Shown here: positions 16,805-25,385 of the stretch, in pieces
Position numbering within the stretch: the stretch's first letter is position 1
How the letters are laid out: each line of letters starts with the position of its first letter
NCBI RefSeq assembly: GCF_017302985.1
Contig: NZ_JAFIMU010000007.1
Location: forward strand, 2,681,001 to 2,745,000
DNA: 64,000 nt
DNA from: Corallococcus macrosporus
GTDB taxonomy: Bacteria; Myxococcota; Myxococcia; Myxococcales; Myxococcaceae
Direction of reading: 5' to 3'
Position numbers and translations under genes: made by a program
The notes under the pieces: model-generated
The model's input: only the letters and a program-made list of their open reading frames with translations
What the model was told of the DNA's origin: nothing
Databases searched by the model: none

Positions 16805-17767
16805 ATGGGCATGCGGCGATGGCTCGGTGGTGTGGTGGCGGTGGGGATGTTGGGGGCGTGCGAGCCCCTGGATGACGCGGGTGGTGGTGGCACCACGGGC
16901 GACGTCCTCTTCGACCGGGGGTTCGCCTTCGTGCGCGAGGACCGGAACATCTACGTGGTGGACGACGACGGCGACCCCAACAGCCCGCAGCGGCTGACGA
17001 CGGGCGGCGGCGCGTACACGCCGTCCATCTCCCGCAACGGCAACAGCATCGTGTTCGTGCAGAAGTCGGGCAGCACGTCCTCCATCCAGACGGTGCCGAC
17101 TTCCGGTGGTCCGGTGTCCACGCTCATCAGCAGCAACGACACGGCGTGCGGCGCGTGCACCAACTTCCGAGGGCCCACGTTCAGCCCGGACGGGCGCACC
17201 ATCGTGTTCGCGTTCGACCGGGGCTCGGGCTCGCAGAGCGCGCTGGGAAGCATCGCGGTGGATGGCAGCGGCTTCAAGGACCTGACGCCCGGCAACACCA
17301 TCGCGTACGGCTCGCCGTCCTTCTTCCCCAGCGGGAGCACGGTGGTGGCGCCCGCGGGCAGCAACACGTTCCAGTACAACCAGCTCGCGTTCGTGCCGGT
17401 GGGCGGTGGCAGCCCCAGCTTCGTGTCGCTGGGCAACGAGGTGCTGGCCATCGCGAACCGCGCGGTGGTGTCCCCGGACGGCCGGCAGATCGCGCTGGAC
17501 GGGCGGCTGTCGTCCGGCAGCACGCGCATCTTCGTGGGCAACGTGACGTCCGCGGGCATCAGCGGCGCGCTGCGGCGGCTGACGGACTACACGGCCAGCA
17601 CGGTGCAGGAGAGCTTCCCCAGCTGGACGAACAGCACGCAGCTGGGCTTCCTCTTCAACGACTCCGGCGGTGACCCCAGCATCTACCGCGCGCCGGTGTC
17701 CTCCACGGCCAGCTCCGTCACGCTCGCGGTGCCCTCCGCGAACGAGCCCTTCTACGGGCCCAACTAG
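16805..17767 (+). CDS. TolB-like beta-propeller lipoprotein (PD40 repeats)
   Basis: The product has 320 residues. The ATG at 16805 gives MGMRRWLGGVVAVGMLGAC, a lipoprotein signal with Cys19. The body has repeats typical of the TolB/PD40 propeller: ISRNGNSIVFVQK, FSPDGRTIVFAFDRG, FFPSGSTVVAPA, VSPDGRQIALDGR, FPSWTNSTQLGFLF. Ser, Thr and Gly are abundant. These propellers usually bind other envelope proteins; no Tol-Pal genes are nearby, so its partner is unknown. Its stop codon overlaps the stop of the convergent DUF3592 gene across the palindrome CTAG. Confidence 0.8.
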   Translation: MGMRRWLGGVVAVGMLGACEPLDDAGGGGTTGDVLFDRGFAFVREDRNIYVVDDDGDPNSPQRLTTGGGAYTPSISRNGNSIVFVQKSGSTSSIQTVPTSGGPVSTLISSNDTACGACTNFRGPTFSPDGRTIVFAFDRGSGSQSALGSIAVDGSGFKDLTPGNTIAYGSPSFFPSGSTVVAPAGSNTFQYNQLAFVPVGGGSPSFVSLGNEVLAIANRAVVSPDGRQIALDGRLSSGSTRIFVGNVTSAGISGALRRLTDYTASTVQESFPSWTNSTQLGFLFNDSGGDPSIYRAPVSSTASSVTLAVPSANEPFYGPN

Positions 17768-18312
17768 TACTCGCCGAGCTGCCGCTTCTCCCAAGGGGGA
17801 GGCGGCCTCGTGGGCGGGGACGGCTCGTCCAGGTTCCGGAGGAGGCGCGAAGGCGTGGGCTTGCGCGGCGCCGGGGCCTGATTCGCGGGCGCGAGCATCA
17901 GGATGACGAGCAGGACCAGCACCACCGTGATGACCATCACGCCCATCAGGGTGCCCAGCAGTCCGACCTCGGTGCCCACGAGCTGGTAGCGCCGGGGGTT
18001 GTGCGCGAGGTAGAGGGCCTCCACGGGTTCTCCCACGACAGGAGGCGCCTTGTTCCTGGTGTAGCTGCCGCGGAGCTCCGAGCCGTCTTGCAGGTGCAGG
18101 ACGTACTTCACGATGAAGTAGGTGCTGGAGTCCCACTCCTCCTCGGTCACCTCGACCACCTCACCCCGGGCGAGCAGTCCCTCCTCCCGGAGCTTCAGGG
18201 TCAGCTCGTGCTGGAGGAGCAGCACCACCAGGACCCCCACGATCATCAGGAGAAACACCACCACCACGAAGAGCCGAACGGGGTCCAGCGCGAGGGCGGC
18301 CATGACGCTCAT
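17764..18312 (-). CDS. DUF3592 membrane protein, paralogue A
   Basis: The product has 182 residues. The ATG at 18312 gives MSVMAALALDPVRLF followed by a long membrane helix. The soluble central part (GLLARGEVVEVTEEEWDSSTYFIVKYVLHLQDGSELRGSY, then VGEPVEALYLAHNPRRYQL) is the DUF3592 beta domain, and a second helix follows (LLGTLMGVMVITVVLVLLVIL). The tail is Pro-rich and ends EKRQLGEY, nearly the same as paralogue B. Function unknown; such proteins sit in the inner membrane with the domain outside. It is the last gene of a run of four related genes. Confidence 0.8.
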   Translation of the reverse strand: MSVMAALALDPVRLFVVVVFLLMIVGVLVVLLLQHELTLKLREEGLLARGEVVEVTEEEWDSSTYFIVKYVLHLQDGSELRGSYTRNKAPPVVGEPVEALYLAHNPRRYQLVGTEVGLLGTLMGVMVITVVLVLLVILMLAPANQAPAPRKPTPSRLLRNLDEPSPPTRPPPPWEKRQLGEY

Positions 18313-18322
18313 CCCGTGCCCC

Positions 18323-18859
18323 CTAGTAAGCCCCGAGCTGCCGCTTCTCCCCGGAGGGAGGCGGCCTCGTGCGTGGAGAGCCTTCATACTGCTGGAGCCT
18401 GCGCGAGGGCGCGGTGCCTCGCGCCTCCGGGGCCTTCTTCGCGGGCGCGAGCGTCAGCAGGAAGACGAGCACGAAGAAGAACATCACCACGCCAATCACC
18501 GCGGTCGCGGCGCCCAGCAGCCCGACCTCCGTCCCCACGCGCTGGTGACGGTGGGGATTGTCCGGCAGGTAGAGGACCTCCAGGGGGTCCCCTTCGGAAG
18601 GGACGCCGGACAGGAGTCCGGACCGGTGCGTCTTGTACTCGCCACGGACCTCTCCCCCTTCCTGCGGGAAGAAGACGTACTCCACGACGCGATGGTGCCC
18701 GTACAGCCAGCTCCCGCGGACGCGGACCACCTCGCCCCGGGCATGCAGCCCCTTCTCCTCCAGCTCCCGGGTGAGCTGGTACTGGAGCAACAGCTGCACC
18801 AGCACCACCAGGGGAACACCCACGAGGAGCGCCGCGATCAGCAGTGGGGGCAGGGGCAT
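18323..18859 (-). CDS. DUF3592 membrane protein, paralogue B
   Basis: The product has 178 residues. It has the same plan as paralogue A: N-terminal helix (PLLIAALLVGVPLVVLVQLLL), DUF3592 domain (GLHARGEVVRVRGSWLYGHHRVVEYVFFPQEGGEVRGEY, EGDPLEVLYLPDNPHRHQRVG), second helix and a Pro-rich tail ending EKRQLGAY. The last 39 bp nearly match the end of paralogue A, so these two probably arose by a recent tandem duplication. It is separated by 10 bp from A and 8 bp from C. Confidence 0.8.
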   Translation of the reverse strand: MPLPPLLIAALLVGVPLVVLVQLLLQYQLTRELEEKGLHARGEVVRVRGSWLYGHHRVVEYVFFPQEGGEVRGEYKTHRSGLLSGVPSEGDPLEVLYLPDNPHRHQRVGTEVGLLGAATAVIGVVMFFFVLVFLLTLAPAKKAPEARGTAPSRRLQQYEGSPRTRPPPSGEKRQLGAY

Positions 18860-18867
18860 GGCGGCGC

Positions 18868-19338
18868 TCAGGATGACGGGGGGAGGGAAGTGGAGGCAAC
18901 GGGGGGCGCCTCAGGCACCGCCCTGGCGAACAGTGCCACCCCTCCGATGAGCGTGAGGAGCACCAGCACGACGCTGAAGAAGAGGGCGAGCCCCAGCGAC
19001 ATCATCCCGTGACCCTCCGGGAAGCTGTGGCGCGGGTCGTCCCGGTCGTAGAGCACGGAGACCCGGTCGCCCACGCGCAGCCGCTTCCACAGCTCCGAGG
19101 AGACGCCGCGCTGGAGCTTCTGGCGCGTGCCGCCCTCCGGCGTGAAGCCGTAGTGCAGCACGTAATCGCTGTCATCCGAGGCCGCGAGGAACTCCTTCTT
19201 CACCACCGTTCCCTCCGCGTGCAGCCCCTCGCTCAAGAGGCGCGTGTCCCGCCGGTAGGACCCCCACGTCAGCACCAGCAGGGTCACCCCCAGCACCACG
19301 AACGTCGCACCCAGCACCCGCGCCGCGAAGAGGGCCAC
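18868..19338 (-). CDS. DUF3592 membrane protein, paralogue C
   Basis: The product has 156 residues. It is the most divergent of the set: N-terminal helix (VLGATFVVLGVTLLVLTWG), domain GLHAEGTVVKKEFLAASDDSDYVLHYGFTPEGGTRQKL with RVGDRVSVLYDRDDPRHSF, second helix, and a short Ser/Pro-rich end instead of the QLG(E/A)Y tail. The DUF3592 call rests on the EGTVV and DxVxVLYDxxDP-like patterns and on the context. It starts the closely spaced C-B-A group. Confidence 0.75.
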   Translation of the reverse strand: MALFAARVLGATFVVLGVTLLVLTWGSYRRDTRLLSEGLHAEGTVVKKEFLAASDDSDYVLHYGFTPEGGTRQKLQRGVSSELWKRLRVGDRVSVLYDRDDPRHSFPEGHGMMSLGLALFFSVVLVLLTLIGGVALFARAVPEAPPVASTSLPPSS

Positions 19339-19361
19339 GCCATGCCTCCTGCCTCCCCCTT

Positions 19362-19898
19362 AAGCGGGCACCCGGCGGCGCGAAACGGCACTGCCCTTTC
19401 AGGGCACGTAGAACACCCTGGCGAAAGCCACGACCATGAGGACCACCAGGCCGAAGACTCCGGCCATGACGGTGTGCCGCTCCACCTCTGACTCCGCGCA
19501 TTGGTGCCGGTGGGGGGCTTCCTGCAGGTAGCGGACCTCCACGGGGATGCCCTCGAACACGGACTGGGATGGCAGCCGGTGCTTGTGGACCTTGTAGTGG
19601 CCGCGGAGCTCCGGCCCTCCCGGCGGGCGGAAGACGTACTCCACGACGAAGACACTGGCCTTCAGCCAGCTTTCACGGACGCGGACCACCTTGCCCCTGG
19701 CGACCCGTCCGCGCGCCCTCAGCGCCAGGGTGAGCCGGTGCTGGCGCACCAGGAGCCCCATCACGCCCAGCGGCGCCAGCACGAAGAAAGCCGTGAACAG
19801 GACCAGGTTGAGGGCGTGCATGGGCGAACTCGGGAGGCGGCAGCGTACCACTCCCCTCCAAGCGGGCAGCCGGCGGTGCGAAAGGGCAATGCCCTCCA
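19362..19898. repeat. Duplicated upstream sequence of DUF3592 paralogues C and D
   Basis: About 38 bp upstream of paralogue C (19362-19401) recurs upstream of paralogue D (19861-19898) with a few mismatches; both copies contain AAGCGGGCA or AAGCGGGCAGCCGGCGG-like sequence followed by GCGAAA. Both lie 24-80 bp before the start codon. The duplication unit that produced these genes therefore included the leader or promoter, which may keep them co-regulated. Confidence 0.65.
19399..19821 (-). CDS. DUF3592 membrane protein, paralogue D
   Basis: The product has 140 residues. I start at the ATG giving MHALNLVLFTAFFVLAPLG; the frame stays open far upstream, but that extension overlaps the ankyrin gene on the other strand and has no family match. 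It has a DUF3592 domain (GRVARGKVVRVRESWLKASVFVVEYVFRPPGGPELRGHYKV, EGIPVEVRYLQEAPHRHQCAES) and a C-terminal helix, and it lacks the Pro-rich tail. It is 60 bp upstream of paralogue C and shares with it a duplicated upstream sequence. Confidence 0.75.
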   Translation of the reverse strand: MHALNLVLFTAFFVLAPLGVMGLLVRQHRLTLALRARGRVARGKVVRVRESWLKASVFVVEYVFRPPGGPELRGHYKVHKHRLPSQSVFEGIPVEVRYLQEAPHRHQCAESEVERHTVMAGVFGLVVLMVVAFARVFYVP

Positions 19899-19993
19899 TG
19901 CCCCGCGCGTAGAGCCAGCGCGGGGGGCCCTGCCCTGGCATCGCGTCCGCTGAACCGCCATGCTCCCGCGCGTCCCTGCCGGAGGTCCTCACC

Positions 19994-20482
19994 GTGTCCC
20001 TGTTCGATGCCGTCGCCGCGGGTGACCGCGCCGCCCTTTGCGCCCAGCTCGACGCGGGCGCGGACCCCAACCCCTTCGACGCGGAGGGGCGCACGCCGCT
20101 GATGGCCGCCGCGCGCTCGGGCCAGGACGCGCTGGTGCGCGCGCTGCTGGAGGCCGGCGCGGACCCCACGCTGCCGGACTCCCTGGGGGAGACGCCCTTC
20201 GTCGCCGCCGCCGCCTACGGCCACGTCCACGTCTGCGCGCTCCTGTCCCCCCACGCCACCGCCGACGAGAAGGACATGGCGCGCACGCTGCTGCGCAACC
20301 AGGGCATCGACGAGATTCCCGCGCGCCCCTCGCGCGCCTCCGAGGTCGCGCCCGACGACTTCCGCCGCAAGCTCGCCTCCGCGGGCGCCTACGTCGCGGG
20401 CAAGCTGGGCGATGACGGCGCCACGAAGCGCCTGGAGCGCGTGCTGCGCTCGGAGGGCAACGCGCCCAAGGGCCGCAAGTAG
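19994..20482 (+). CDS. Ankyrin-repeat protein
   Basis: The product has 162 residues and starts at a GTG (ctcaccGTGTCC). It contains three ankyrin-like units: SLFDAVAAGDRAALCAQLDAGADPN, DAEGRTPLMAAARSGQDALVRALLEAGADPT, and DSLGETPFVAAAAYGHVHVCALLSP. These units mediate protein-protein contact. The C-terminal 60 residues are charged, with no recognised domain. There is no signal peptide, so it is probably cytoplasmic. It is a single gene followed by a hairpin terminator shared with the convergent Fe-S oxidoreductase gene. Partner unknown. Confidence 0.8.
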   Translation: MSLFDAVAAGDRAALCAQLDAGADPNPFDAEGRTPLMAAARSGQDALVRALLEAGADPTLPDSLGETPFVAAAAYGHVHVCALLSPHATADEKDMARTLLRNQGIDEIPARPSRASEVAPDDFRRKLASAGAYVAGKLGDDGATKRLERVLRSEGNAPKGRK

Positions 20483-20492
20483 CAAAGGCGAA

Positions 20493-20530
20493 GGGCCCGG
20501 CCGCTCCCATTTCGGGGAGCCACCGGGCCC
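20493..20530. terminator. Bidirectional hairpin between convergent genes
   Basis: GGGCCCGG (20493-20500) pairs with CCGGGCCC (20523-20530), and an inner GCTCCC/GGGAGC stem extends it. It lies between the stops of the ankyrin gene and the Fe-S oxidoreductase gene. Neither flank has a long T-tract, so efficiency is uncertain. Confidence 0.6.
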
Positions 20531-20558
20531 TCGGTACTTCAGGAGCCGGACGGAGGAA

Positions 20559-22769
20559 CTACTCCGGCTTGGCGCTCACCACGGGGCTCGGCGCCACGGT
20601 GCCGCCCTTGTTGCTCGTCTCCATGGAGTCCGCGACCAGCTCGGTGATGTCCTTGATTTGAATCTGCTCACGGCCGGTGTCGTTCTTCGCGTCGTTGAGC
20701 ATCGTGGAGCAGAACGGGCAGGCGACGGCGACGATGCCCTTGCCACCCTGCTCCTTGTAGTCGCCCACCATGCCCGGCTTCTTCTTGTCCGCGGCGTCGG
20801 GGAACGGCGTGGTCGGGTCCTCCGCGTGCTTGAGCGTGAGGGCCACCTCGTTCATGCGGTTGTGGTTGATGCGCGTGCCGATGTGCTCCTCCATCCACAT
20901 CCGGCCGCCACCGGCGCCGCAGCAGAAGCCCTCGCGCTGGCTGCGCTGCATCTCCACCACCTCCAGACCCGGGATGCTCTTGAGCACTTCACGGGGCGCG
21001 TCGTACACGCCGTTGTGCCGGCCCAGGTAGCAGGGGTCGTGGTAGGTGAGCTTCGTTCCGGCGTTCATCACCGAGGACAGCTTGATGCGCTTGTCCTTGA
21101 GCAGCTCGTTGATGAGCTGCGTGTGGTTGATGACGCGGTACTCGCCGCCGAACTCCGGGTACTCGTTCTTGATGGTGTTGAAGCAGTGCGGGCACTGCGT
21201 GATGACGGCCTTCACGCCCATCGCGTTCCAGGACTCGACGTTCGTCTTGGCCAGCGTCTGGTACAGGTACTCGTTGCCCATGCGGCGCGCGGAGTCGCCG
21301 TTGCACATCTCCTGCTTGGACAGCGTCGCGAAGGACACGCCCGCCTCGCGCATGATTTTGACCAGCGCGCGGCTGACCTTCTTCTGCTTGTCGTCGTAGC
21401 TGCCCGCGCAGCCCACGAAGAAGAGGTACTCGTACTCGCCGCCGTCACCCCAGGTGGGCAGCGCCAGGTCCTCCGCCCACTCGTCGCGCCGGTCCTGGCC
21501 GATGCCCCAGGGGTTGCCCTGGCGCTCCATGCCCTCGAACACGCGCTGGATTTCCGGCGGGAACTCCGCCTTCACCTGCACCTGGTAGCGGCGCATGTCG
21601 ATGAGGCGCGGGACGTTCTCGATGAACACCGGGCAGGCCTGCTCGCACCAGCCGCAGCTCGTGCACGCCCACACCGTCTCCGCCTTCAGCGCGCTGCCGA
21701 CAATCTCAGGCAGCGGCTCCTTCACGTGGTTGGGGCCGTAGCCCTCCTCCACCCAGCGCTCGTTGTCCCAGATCCAGTGCTTCAGGTCCTGGTTCACGCC
21801 CTTGTGCGTGAGCGGCTTGCCCGTGATGTACGTGGGACAGTGCGTCTGGCACCGGCCGCACTCCGTACACGAGTAGAGGTCCAGGCCGTTCTTCCAGGTG
21901 AGGTCCTTCACCGTGGCGGCGCCGAACTCCTCCTTCTCCAGGTTGGGCGTGGGCAGCTTGCCGGTGGAGTGCGTGCGCTGGAAGAAGACGTTGGGCAGGC
22001 CCGTGATGATGTGGAAGTGCTTGCCCAGCGGCAGGAAGTTCAGGAACGCCAGGATGATGGTCAGGTGGATGAAGAAGCCCGCCACGCCCAGCACGTGCGC
22101 CGTGGTGGCGCCCAGGGGCATCATCGCCAGGCCCATCAGGCTGGTGACCGGCTCCCACCACACCATCGCGGACGGCGCCGCCGGCACCTGGGTCGCGCCC
22201 ATGGGCACCTGCTGCGCGGCGGCGTGCGCGGCCACCATGTGGCTGCCGCCGAACATGAACTCGGTGATCATCAGGCCCGCGATGAAGCCCAGGATGAGGT
22301 AGGCCTCCCAGGACTGGGACATGCGGTCCGGCTTCACCTTCCAGCGCGTCCAGACGAAGTACGCCACGCCCGCGAGCGCCAGCGCCGCCACGATGTCCTT
22401 CACCAGCAGGTAGACCTTGTAGAGGCCCAGCAGCGGCGGGGCCACGTCCCACGCCGGGTGGGAGAGGTCGGTGAGCACGTCCAGCGCGGTGGACGAAAAG
22501 CCCATCACGAACAGCATCACGGTGCGCACCGCCAGCACCATGAACGCCGCGTAGATGAAGATGTGGAACAGGCCCGGCGTGAACTCCTCCGGGTCCACCA
22601 TGCGCTTCTGGCCCAACCCGAAGCGCACCAGCTGCGCCACGCGGTAGGGGATGTGGTCCAGCCGGTTCTCCTTCTTCATCGCGAGCAGCACGCCCACGCG
22701 GCCGGACATCGTGATGACGAAGACGGAGACGAAGCCTGCCAGCAGCAGGCCGGTGATGATGGGGTTCAT
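20559..22769 (-). CDS. Membrane-bound Fe-S oxidoreductase (HdrD/FadF-like)
   Basis: The product has 736 residues. The N-terminal 250 residues contain about six membrane helices in the arrangement of nitrate-reductase-gamma-like cytochrome b subunits, with several His residues ([18 protein letters not shown]) that could bind haem. Two ferredoxin motifs follow: [12 protein letters not shown] (301-312) and [12 protein letters not shown] (369-380). The C-terminal half has two CCG-type cysteine domains ([11 protein letters not shown] to [29 protein letters not shown] to [12 protein letters not shown] and CPFCSTML), as in heterodisulfide reductase HdrD and GlpC. In fatty-acid-degrading bacteria such fusions (FadF) are proposed to pass electrons from acyl-CoA dehydrogenase/ETF to quinone. 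That role is inferred; no ETF genes are in the window. Confidence 0.85.
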   Translation of the reverse strand: MNPIITGLLLAGFVSVFVITMSGRVGVLLAMKKENRLDHIPYRVAQLVRFGLGQKRMVDPEEFTPGLFHIFIYAAFMVLAVRTVMLFVMGFSSTALDVLTDLSHPAWDVAPPLLGLYKVYLLVKDIVAALALAGVAYFVWTRWKVKPDRMSQSWEAYLILGFIAGLMITEFMFGGSHMVAAHAAAQQVPMGATQVPAAPSAMVWWEPVTSLMGLAMMPLGATTAHVLGVAGFFIHLTIILAFLNFLPLGKHFHIITGLPNVFFQRTHSTGKLPTPNLEKEEFGAATVKDLTWKNGLDLYSCTECGRCQTHCPTYITGKPLTHKGVNQDLKHWIWDNERWVEEGYGPNHVKEPLPEIVGSALKAETVWACTSCGWCEQACPVFIENVPRLIDMRRYQVQVKAEFPPEIQRVFEGMERQGNPWGIGQDRRDEWAEDLALPTWGDGGEYEYLFFVGCAGSYDDKQKKVSRALVKIMREAGVSFATLSKQEMCNGDSARRMGNEYLYQTLAKTNVESWNAMGVKAVITQCPHCFNTIKNEYPEFGGEYRVINHTQLINELLKDKRIKLSSVMNAGTKLTYHDPCYLGRHNGVYDAPREVLKSIPGLEVVEMQRSQREGFCCGAGGGRMWMEEHIGTRINHNRMNEVALTLKHAEDPTTPFPDAADKKKPGMVGDYKEQGGKGIVAVACPFCSTMLNDAKNDTGREQIQIKDITELVADSMETSNKGGTVAPSPVVSAKPE

Positions 22770-23224
22770 GGAACCTCGGGACCCTCTGGGGCCGCACGGC
22801 GGGCAACGCCCGGTTGCTGCGACGCGGCAATTCTGGAGTGGTAGTCAACCCTAGCAGGGGTGATTCGCGAATCAAGCACCCTGCGGAAGGCGTGTCCGGC
22901 AGCGGTCCCTGCACAGCTTCCAGACCGCCGTCCAGGCCGGTGCCCTTCTAGTCCCCATCCCGGGCTTCCCGTACGGGAAAAGGCCGTGCCTGGTGTGCTG
23001 GACGGCAGCCGGCCGGGCGTGTCCCGGCGGACGGTTCCAGAACTTGGGGACGCCAAGGGCTTTACAAAACGGAAGCGGGCTCCCAACATGTCGGTAAATC
23101 GGTCAAGATGCGCTTGTAAAGGGACCCGCATGGGGCGGGCCCGGTTGACCGACGCAGGGCGTCCAAGGGGACGCGAGCCGTCCAAGGCCGTACACCCCGT
23201 GAATGGAGCGCCAAGGAGCCGGAC
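22770..23224. other. Divergent intergenic region with two inverted repeats
   Basis: This 455-bp gap lies between the leftward Fe-S gene and the rightward 53-residue gene. It holds the 14-bp palindrome at 22861-22874 and a separated inverted pair, CTTTACAA (23060-23067) and TTGTAAAG (23114-23121), in a locally AT-richer stretch upstream of the small gene. Open frames here are Arg/Pro-rich and look non-coding. Confidence 0.6.
22861..22874. promoter_or_regulatory. 14-bp perfect palindrome upstream of the Fe-S oxidoreductase gene
   Basis: TGATTCGCGAATCA is self-complementary over all 14 bases and sits 92 bp upstream of the Fe-S oxidoreductase start. A perfect palindrome of this length in an upstream region is a good operator candidate for a dimeric repressor of TetR or similar type. 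The regulator is not in the window. Confidence 0.55.
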
Positions 23225-23386
23225 ATGAGCCACGACGAGAGCACGTACCTGGACGAGGGGTTGGAAGACCTGGAGCAGTCCGCGACGGGTGAACACGGCC
23301 GTTCGGTTCCGCTGGACCCGACGGATGACCGGCGCTGGGGCCACCTGGACGAAGAGGCCTGGGGCGGCTGGCACGTGGCGGAGTGA
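23225..23386 (+). CDS. Small acidic Trp-rich protein, unknown
   Basis: The product has 53 residues and begins MSHDESTYLDEGLEDLEQ and ends WGHLDEEAWGGWHVAE. An AAGGAG ribosome binding site lies 6 nt before the ATG, and a strong GC hairpin starts 6 bp after the stop, so this has the structure of a complete single-gene unit. The peptide is strongly acidic, has no Cys and no hydrophobic segment, and contains three Trp in its last 17 residues. I do not recognise a family. It could be a small regulatory or binding protein, or less likely a modified-peptide precursor; no modifying enzyme is adjacent. Confidence 0.65.
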   Translation: MSHDESTYLDEGLEDLEQSATGEHGRSVPLDPTDDRRWGHLDEEAWGGWHVAE

Positions 23387-23392
23387 ACCGAA

Positions 23393-23422
23393 GCCCCCGC
23401 GGCCGGTGGACTGCGCGGGGGC
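23393..23422 (+). terminator. Hairpin after the 53-residue gene
   Basis: GCCCCCGCG (23393-23401) pairs perfectly with CGCGGGGGC (23414-23422) around a 12-nt loop. The following CTCCGTTG is only weakly T-rich. It begins 6 bp after the stop of the small gene. Confidence 0.6.
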
Positions 23423-23843
23423 CTCCGTTGAGTCGTTGATGCAGTGCGCTGCATGCCGTGACGCTCCCCGACGAAGGCCGGGTCGAGCCCCGCGGAGCGG
23501 TCCCCGGGAATGACCGGTGCCGGACCCTCCGGAAGTAAATCCGTAAAAGGTTGAACGAATCTGCCGAAACACGGGTGTCTGTGGGTGACGCAGGGCGTCC
23601 CGAGCCGCGCCGGCCAGGTTCAGGCGCGGGTGATCGCCGGAGTCACGAGGGCGCGCGGGACGCCGGGGCCGGTCGGGCCGGACACGTTGCTTTCACGACC
23701 GGAAACCCGACATCCTCTGTGGGAACAGCGACAGGGTTTCCGGGCGGACGCGGGCCAGCGCAGGGGCGTCCGGGGCCAGGGGGCCGTCGCGACGAAATCG
23801 CGGCAGCAGCGGGATGGGGCCACCCCACCATGCGGGAGTGCGG
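23423..23843. other. Intergenic region before the vWA gene
   Basis: A locally AT-richer segment around 23530-23570 (AAGTAAATCCGTAAAAGG) is the likeliest promoter area for the vWA gene. A rightward open frame here ends with an ATGA overlap on the vWA start, but its composition is Gly/Arg-rich and its third-position GC is low for this genome, so I do not call it. Confidence 0.5.
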
Positions 23844-25220
23844 ATGAAGCAGACGGCCTGGGCAGTGGAGCGCGACGCGGAAGGCGGCCGCGAAGTGCTG
23901 CTGCTGGTGACCCTGGAGGCCGAAGCGGAGACGCCTCGGGCCCCGGTGGCGGTGAACCTGGTCATCGACCGCAGCGCGTCCATGCGGGGCGCGCCGCTGG
24001 CGGCGGCGGTGGAGGCGGCGCGCGCGCTGGTGGAGCGCGCGGGGCCCAAGGACTACGTCGGCCTGCTCACCTTCGACGCGGACGCGGAGCAGGTGCTGCC
24101 CGTGCGCGCCATGGAGCCGAGCGCGAAGGCCGCCTTCCTGAAGACGCTGTCGCGCCTGGACTCGGGCGAGGGCACCGCGCTGCACGAGGCCGTGGAGCAG
24201 GGCGCGGAGGCCGTGCGGCGCGTGCTGGTGCCCGGCGCCCGGCCGCAGCTGCTGATGCTCACCGACGGCGAGCCCTCCGTGGGCCCCACCGCGCTGGGTG
24301 AGTTCAAGGTGCTGGGCCAGCGGGTGCACGACTCCGGCGTGGCGCTGCACGCGCTGGGGCTGGGGCGGCACTACCTGCCGGAGATCCTGGAAGCCCTCAC
24401 CGGCCCGTCCGGCACGGGCTTCACGCACGTGGACGACGCGGAAGGCCTGCCGCTGGCGGTGGGCGCGCTGGGGGCGGAGCTGTTCGGTGAAGTCGTCGCG
24501 GACGCGCGCGTGTACGTGCTGCCCACGGGCTTCGCGGACCTGCGCTGCCGCCACCGCTACCCGTCGCGCGTGGAGGGTGACGCGATGAGCGCCGCGCTGG
24601 GGGCGGTGTCGCACGCGTTCCCTCGCCGCGTGCTCTTCGCGGGCGTGCTGGAGAAGGGCGACTGGAACCTCACCGTCACCGCCTCGTACACGGAGCACGG
24701 CGACACCCGGCGGCTGTCCGTGCCGGTGACGCGCCTGCTGCCGGACAGCGAGGAGGGCCGCTTCGTGCGCGCGGTGTCCGCGGAGCTGGAGCTGGTCTCC
24801 TATGAGGCCGCCGCGTGGAAGGCGCTCTCCCGCCGTCAGCAGGACGCGGCCGAGCGGGCGCTCGAGGGCGCGGACAAGGGGCTCTACAAGCTGGCCCGCC
24901 TGGGCTCCGCGGACGTGCCCGCGCAGCGGCACGTGGACCGCCTGTCGGACCTGCGCCGGGCGGTGGAGCGCCGGGCGGCCCAGCCGTCCGCGCTGGGCGT
25001 GCGCCGGGCGCAGTCGGAGGTGTCCCGCATCACCATGAGCCGCATCGGGCCGGCGCTCCCAGCCGCGGCCGTGGCTCCCGTGCAGGCCCAGGTCCAGGTC
25101 CATGACGGACCGCCGGCGCCCCGGGCCCTGCCCGCCGTGGCGAACGGCGGCGCGCCCAAGCCGTCCACCCTGGACGGCGCGGCGATGCTGCCCTGGAAGA
25201 CGGGCAACACGGAGTCGTAA
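23844..25220 (+). CDS. von Willebrand factor A domain protein
   Basis: The product has 458 residues. The ATG at 23844 follows GGGAG at good spacing; an in-frame ATG 10 codons upstream lacks one. After about 35 residues comes a vWA domain with MIDAS motif DRSAS (42-46) and the later conserved LTDGEPS. The fold continues to about residue 200 (SGVALHALGLG, the last strand and helix). A beta-rich region follows (DARVYVLPTG, WNLTVTASY), then a helical part (LSRRQQDAAERALEGADKGLYKLARL) and a Pro/Ala-rich tail. There is no signal peptide. Myxobacterial proteins of this type are mostly uncharacterised; metal-dependent protein binding is the likely activity. It appears to be a single gene. Confidence 0.8.
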   Translation: MKQTAWAVERDAEGGREVLLLVTLEAEAETPRAPVAVNLVIDRSASMRGAPLAAAVEAARALVERAGPKDYVGLLTFDADAEQVLPVRAMEPSAKAAFLKTLSRLDSGEGTALHEAVEQGAEAVRRVLVPGARPQLLMLTDGEPSVGPTALGEFKVLGQRVHDSGVALHALGLGRHYLPEILEALTGPSGTGFTHVDDAEGLPLAVGALGAELFGEVVADARVYVLPTGFADLRCRHRYPSRVEGDAMSAALGAVSHAFPRRVLFAGVLEKGDWNLTVTASYTEHGDTRRLSVPVTRLLPDSEEGRFVRAVSAELELVSYEAAAWKALSRRQQDAAERALEGADKGLYKLARLGSADVPAQRHVDRLSDLRRAVERRAAQPSALGVRRAQSEVSRITMSRIGPALPAAAVAPVQAQVQVHDGPPAPRALPAVANGGAPKPSTLDGAAMLPWKTGNTES

Positions 25221-25385
25221 CCGCCCGGACTCCTTGACCGTATGGAGATGGCGCGGGGCCCGGATGGGTCCCCGACGCCGGGCGTGCGGGCGTGCGGAAT
25301 GCCCGGCTGCCCGGAAGGTTGAGTGCACCCTGTGGGGACGCATCCCAGGTAGCACGGCGTTTCCAGGTGGATTAACGGGAGTCGC

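Noticed and set aside
23551..23847. Rightward open frame ending with an ATGA overlap on the vWA gene start
   Set aside because: The product is Gly/Arg/Pro-rich without a recognisable domain, the start is a TTG with no ribosome binding site, and third-position GC is well below that of real genes here. The overlap looks like chance.
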